From Bacillota bacterium (GTDB lineage: Bacteria; Bacillota; Clostridia; Clostridiales; Clostridiaceae): a stretch of DNA of 26,847 nucleotides. The stretch is taken from the NCBI GenBank assembly GCA_023451395.1, contig JAEXZL010000007.1:1-26847 (forward strand). The letters are read 5' to 3'. The notes beneath the pieces are model-generated. The model was not told the DNA's origin, did not search any database, and saw only the letters and a list, made by a program, of their open reading frames with translations. The position numbers were made by a program, and so were the translations under genes. Below, in pieces: positions 23,585-26,847 of this stretch. Within the stretch, counting starts at the first letter, position 1. Every line of letters starts with the position of its first letter.

Positions 23585-25243
23585 ATGGTAAATCGAATTA
23601 ATGCTGCCTTAGGCAGGGAAAAGTCGGATTTGGTTTTAAAAAACGGGAAGTATCTAAATGTATTTACCAATGAGCTATTAGAAGGCTCCATCGCTATCCA
23701 TAAAGGTTACTTTGTGGGAATTGGTGACTATGAAGGCACAGAAGAGATTGACCTCCAAGGAAAAGTTGTAATCCCCTCCTTTATCGATGGACATATTCAT
23801 TTAGAATCCTCTATAGTATCCCCTTATGAATTTGCCTCTGCAGTAATCCCTCATGGTACTACAGCGGTAGTTGCAGATCCCCATGAAATAGCAAATGTGG
23901 TGGGAACAGATGGAATAGATTATATGCTTAAATCCACTGAAAACCTGCCTCTTGATGTATTTCTCATGCTCCCCTCCTGTGTTCCGGCAACCCCTCAGGA
24001 TGAGAATGGTGCTCGCTTAACTCATCATGAGCTTGTTCCATATCTAAGAGAAAGCAGAGTTTTAGGTCTTGGTGAGGTTATGGACTTCAATGGTGTACTG
24101 GCAACTAACAAGGAGCTTATGGATAAGATTTCCTCCACCCTTGCCTACTACAAAAGGGTAGATGGTCATGCTCCTGGAGTTAGACATAAGGATATCAACG
24201 CATACATTTCTGCAGGAATTACCTCAGATCATGAAAGCGTCACAGAGGATGAAGCCTTAGAAAAGCTCCGCAAAGGTATGTGGGTTATGATAAGAGAAGG
24301 TACAGCTGCTAAGAATCTTGCACCTTTAATGAAGCTTTTTGAACAGAAATATCACTTTAGATGTATGCTGGTAACGGATGATAGACATCCCGGAGAGCTA
24401 AAGAATCAAGGACATATGGATTATATCGTGAAGGAAGCTATAAAAAGAGGAGCTGATCCAATTTTGGCTATAAAGATGGCCAGCTTTAATACAGCAAAAT
24501 ACTTTAGGCTTTCAGAGGTCGGTGCAATTGGAGTAGGTTATAAAGCAAACTTCATAATCACTCCAGATATAAAAGAGCTTCAGATTTTAGAGGTTTATAA
24601 AGAGGGAGAAAGAATCTATCATTATAAAGAAGGTTTGAAGGACTTTCCGCGACCCAAGATAGACAAGTCTCTTCTAAAGAGAGTTCAGAGCACCTTCAAT
24701 GTTAAAGAACTCCTTCCTTCAGACTTTGTTATGGAAGCCAAGCCTCCTTATACTGTCATAGGCCTAGATTCAGGTCAGATTACTACTAAAAAGATAATTA
24801 CCGAAGATTTAACGGATACAGTAAAGCTTGCGGTAGTGGAAAGGCATAAAGGCACAGGTCACATAGGTAAGGGTTACCTTTATGGCTATGATCTTAAGAA
24901 AGGTGCCATAGCTACCAGTATAGCTCATGATAGTCACAACCTAATAGTTGCTGGTGCCAATGAAGAAGATATGGCTCTTGCAGCTAACTGTGTCCGAAAT
25001 AATGAGGGTGGTCTTGCTATAGCCTTAGATGGAAAAATAGTAGGAGAGCTTCCTCTTCCTATCGCAGGACTAATGTGTGAAAAATCTACAGAGGAAGTTG
25101 AAGAAATTATGCTCAAATTAAAGAGACAAGCCTATATCCAGGGAGTAAGTCGCCAAATAGATCCCTTCATGACTCTTGCCTTTGTAAGTCTACCGGTAAT
25201 ACCTGAAATAAGGCTCACCACTAAGGGACTTGTAGAATTATAA
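23585..25243 (+). CDS. ade: Adenine deaminase
   Basis: A 552-residue amidohydrolase converting adenine to hypoxanthine and ammonia. Diagnostic blocks are present: FIDGHIHLESSIVSPYEFA with H70-x-H72, VVADPHEIANVVG (about 96-108), VDGHAPGVRHKDINAYISAG, ITSDHESVTEDEA, and the C-terminal adenine-deaminase domain (AVVERHKGTGHIGKGYLYGY, IAHDSHNLIVAGANEEDM). The size is only slightly below that of typical family members. SD AAAGGAG lies 9 nt before the ATG. It stands alone between two terminators behind a sigma-54-type promoter, unusual for a purine-salvage enzyme. It suggests use of purines for nitrogen or energy under the same sigma factor as the peptide operon. Confidence 0.95.
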   Translation: MVNRINAALGREKSDLVLKNGKYLNVFTNELLEGSIAIHKGYFVGIGDYEGTEEIDLQGKVVIPSFIDGHIHLESSIVSPYEFASAVIPHGTTAVVADPHEIANVVGTDGIDYMLKSTENLPLDVFLMLPSCVPATPQDENGARLTHHELVPYLRESRVLGLGEVMDFNGVLATNKELMDKISSTLAYYKRVDGHAPGVRHKDINAYISAGITSDHESVTEDEALEKLRKGMWVMIREGTAAKNLAPLMKLFEQKYHFRCMLVTDDRHPGELKNQGHMDYIVKEAIKRGADPILAIKMASFNTAKYFRLSEVGAIGVGYKANFIITPDIKELQILEVYKEGERIYHYKEGLKDFPRPKIDKSLLKRVQSTFNVKELLPSDFVMEAKPPYTVIGLDSGQITTKKIITEDLTDTVKLAVVERHKGTGHIGKGYLYGYDLKKGAIATSIAHDSHNLIVAGANEEDMALAANCVRNNEGGLAIALDGKIVGELPLPIAGLMCEKSTEEVEEIMLKLKRQAYIQGVSRQIDPFMTLAFVSLPVIPEIRLTTKGLVEL

Positions 25244-25315
25244 TTACTGAGGCGGATTTCCTCATACTATTAGGTATGTTTTTAGGATTTATTTCCTAAA
25301 CCTTTTGCTGAAAAT

Positions 25316-25363
25316 AAAGAACCTGTTGCAAAACTCCTAAAAGCAGAGTGCAACAGGTTCTTT
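25316..25363. terminator. Bidirectional terminator between ade and the small secreted-protein gene
   Basis: A perfect 15-bp stem pairs 25316-25330 (AAAGAACCTGTTGCA) with 25349-25363 around an 18-nt loop, with A/T-rich flanks on both sides. It serves the two convergent genes. A smaller hairpin (about 25280-25300) precedes it. Confidence 0.85.
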
Positions 25364-25381
25364 AATTCAATTAATATAATG

Positions 25382-25972
25382 TTATTGAAGCTGAGGGAAG
25401 ATGCTTCCGCCATCAACCTTCCACCCACCTGATTCTTTCTTTAGTGTTATAAGTGATTCAATAGGACCATATTCAGCATTAAGCTTTATCTTGAAAGAAG
25501 AGGTATCTTTATCTTTACTCTCTTTTACATCAAGGATTTCAATGGTTTCATTGCTATATTCTCCTTCAAGAAGCATTAGATATAGCTTAGAATCATATAT
25601 TTTAACAGCTTCACTGTCTAGCTTTCCTCTAGTAATGAAGGATTTAGTAAAAACACCCTTTAGTCTATTTAAAACTTCATCATAGGTTATGTTTTTATCC
25701 TTAGGTCTACAGTATAAGCTGTCCTCTAGACAATCTTCCCTATCTATCTCTTTATTAAAAATATCAATAGAAGTGAAATAAGCATCTTCAATTACCTTTA
25801 AAGCCTCTTCTTTAGATATACTATGTGCATTCCCTGCATAAGTATTCTGACTCACCGCTTCTCGAGCTTGAGGCACAGCTTCTCCAGAGGATATACTTAA
25901 GGCTTCAATAATTCCTGTAATTGTAAGGAAAAGGGCTGCAAAGAATGCTATTTTCAACATATTCTTTTTCAT
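25382..25972 (-). CDS. Small secreted or membrane-anchored protein, possibly IseA-like
   Basis: The longest frame starts at 25990 (MTGGILMKK), but the SD AGGAGGG lies inside it; the ATG at 25970-25972 has proper spacing and begins MKKNMLKIAFFAALFLTITG, a signal sequence. The resulting protein has 196 residues. After the hydrophobic segment comes a polar mature domain of helix-then-strand character (KEALKVIEDAYFTSIDIF; FKIKLNAEYGPIESLITLKKESGGWKV). The ending, beta strands closing on GGWKVDGG, recalls the IseA/YoeB DL-endopeptidase-inhibitor fold and NTF2-like domains. I cannot choose between them, and no catalytic motif is visible. It is a single-gene unit. Confidence 0.8.
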   Translation of the reverse strand: MKKNMLKIAFFAALFLTITGIIEALSISSGEAVPQAREAVSQNTYAGNAHSISKEEALKVIEDAYFTSIDIFNKEIDREDCLEDSLYCRPKDKNITYDEVLNRLKGVFTKSFITRGKLDSEAVKIYDSKLYLMLLEGEYSNETIEILDVKESKDKDTSSFKIKLNAEYGPIESLITLKKESGGWKVDGGSIFPQLQ

Positions 25973-26002
25973 TAAAATCCCTCCTGTCATACAGTTTAAT
26001 AT

Positions 26003-26011
26003 ATTATATCA
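26003..26011 (-). promoter_or_regulatory. Extended -10 promoter of the small secreted-protein gene
   Basis: On the minus strand TGATATAAT forms an extended -10 about 30 bp before the start at 25972. No consensus -35 is properly spaced. Confidence 0.5.
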
Positions 26012-26042
26012 CAATAATTTGGTAAAAGTTTTCAATTTTATC

Positions 26043-26060
26043 AAAGTTTATATAAACTTT
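26043..26060. repeat. Perfect 18-bp palindrome upstream of the small secreted-protein promoter
   Basis: AAAGTTTATATAAACTTT is self-complementary over all 18 bases. It lies about 35 bp upstream of the -10 and about 100 bp downstream of the CyuA-like stop, so it may be an activator site or a weak transcript-end hairpin. Confidence 0.4.
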
Positions 26061-26165
26061 TTAAAATCTTCATTTAACATTCTTACCATATTATTGTAAT
26101 TTTAATCAGAAGGAATATTTTTTTCTTTTGTGCATACTTTACTAATTCTTAAATTTTAAGATGAA

Positions 26166-26847
26166 TCATTTATTTAGCATAATCTCTAAAATCGCCTTAT
26201 CAGTATTATCGAAGCCATTTAAAACCAAGTTTCCCAAGTTTCTTATAGTCTTGTCCGCATCATCATTTATAATACCATCCTTGCTGCAGGGTTGTATGTT
26301 GCTCATGGCAAGCATAGAGCACTGTATTGCAGCATTGACAGATGTAGCAATCTTAAGAGCACAGGTAGACTTAGCACCATCACAAATCATTCCTGCCACA
26401 TCGGAAAGCATATTATTTATTGAGCATTTTATCTTATCAAGTCCTCCCCCTAAAAGATATGTCATAGCAGCAGAAGCACCTGTTGAAGCTGCTATACCTG
26501 CTCCACAAATAGGAGATAGCCTCCCTAAGTAATGCTTTATATATATTGTTATAAGGCTGCTTAAAGCTATGGCTCTTGCCAGCTCTTCCTCTCCCTTTCC
26601 AAGCTCTCTAGCCAATATTGCTGGAGGAAGAGTGCAGGTTATCCCTTGATTTCCGCTTCCAGCAGTAGTCATTATTGGGAGCTTACAGCCTGCCATCCTT
26701 GCATCAGAGGCCGCTGCAGTTTCTGCAACTATTTTATTCATTAAGCTATTACCAAAGGCATTGAACTCTACAGATTTGCTTATCTTATCTCCTACCTTTA
26801 ATCCGCAGGGGTTAGAAAGCCCTTCCTGAGAGACCTTGGTATTCATG
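26166..26847 (-). CDS. CyuA-like (UPF0597/serine dehydratase alpha-like) Fe-S enzyme, C-terminal part (5' end outside window)
   Basis: 226 residues are visible. The first Met lies one base from the window edge and is probably internal, since family members have about 430 residues. The blocks PIMTTAGSGNQGITCTLPP, LSPICGAGIAASTGASAAM and AGMICDGAKSTCALK are typical of UPF0597 proteins. These include L-cysteine desulfidase (CyuA) and share the fold of the L-serine dehydratase alpha chain. C114, C155 and C162 of the visible part are the likely [4Fe-4S] ligands. The enzyme would release ammonia from cysteine or a related amino acid in the cytoplasm. No clear terminator follows. Confidence 0.88.
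   Translation of the reverse strand, partial: MNTKVSQEGLSNPCGLKVGDKISKSVEFNAFGNSLMNKIVAETAAASDARMAGCKLPIMTTAGSGNQGITCTLPPAILARELGKGEEELARAIALSSLITIYIKHYLGRLSPICGAGIAASTGASAAMTYLLGGGLDKIKCSINNMLSDVAGMICDGAKSTCALKIATSVNAAIQCSMLAMSNIQPCSKDGIINDDADKTIRNLGNLVLNGFDNTDKAILEIMLNK

Overview
The window is AT-rich, its genes carry strong Shine-Dalgarno sequences, and its gene families (YtrA-type GntR, BusR-like regulator, OpuC-type transporter, UPF0597/CyuA-like protein) fit a low-GC Firmicute, most likely a Clostridium or close relative. No rRNA, tRNA, CRISPR array or insertion sequence was seen.

Region 1 (1-15.5 kb, minus strand) holds the main system: an apparent single transcription unit of eleven genes running leftward from a textbook sigma-54 (-24/-12) promoter at 15328-15343 to a hairpin terminator at 1130-1161. 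In transcription order it encodes a complete Opp/Dpp-type peptide ABC transporter (two ATPases, two permeases), an N-acyl-D-amino-acid deacylase, the lipoprotein peptide-binding protein, four tandem paralogous M19 (renal dipeptidase-type) dipeptidases, and an M28-like metallopeptidase. Just past the terminator, under its own promoter, lies the 5' part of a sigma-54-dependent activator gene, cut by the window edge. A direct repeat with a 20-bp period, 118 bp upstream of the -24 element, is a good candidate enhancer for it. I infer a sigma-54-switched system that imports peptides or N-acylated amino acids, probably including D-residues, and hydrolyses them in the cytoplasm.

Region 2 (15.5-16.9 kb) has a divergent BusR-like regulator (GntR HTH plus RCK_C, probably c-di-AMP responsive) and a class II aldolase pseudogene that has lost its middle.

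Region 3 (17-20.3 kb, minus strand) is a YtrA-type operon: GntR repressor, ABC ATPase, ABC-2-type permease and an anchored extracytoplasmic protein. It has clear palindromic operators over its promoter and between its first two genes.

Region 4 (20.5-23.4 kb, plus strand) encodes an OpuC/BusA-type compatible-solute ABC transporter: a CBS-domain ATPase and a permease/binding-protein fusion that is split by one in-frame TAA where a Tyr codon is expected.

Region 5 (23.5-26.8 kb) has adenine deaminase behind a second sigma-54 promoter, a bidirectional terminator, a small secreted protein, and the C-terminal half of a CyuA-like (UPF0597, serine dehydratase alpha-like) Fe-S enzyme that runs off the right edge.
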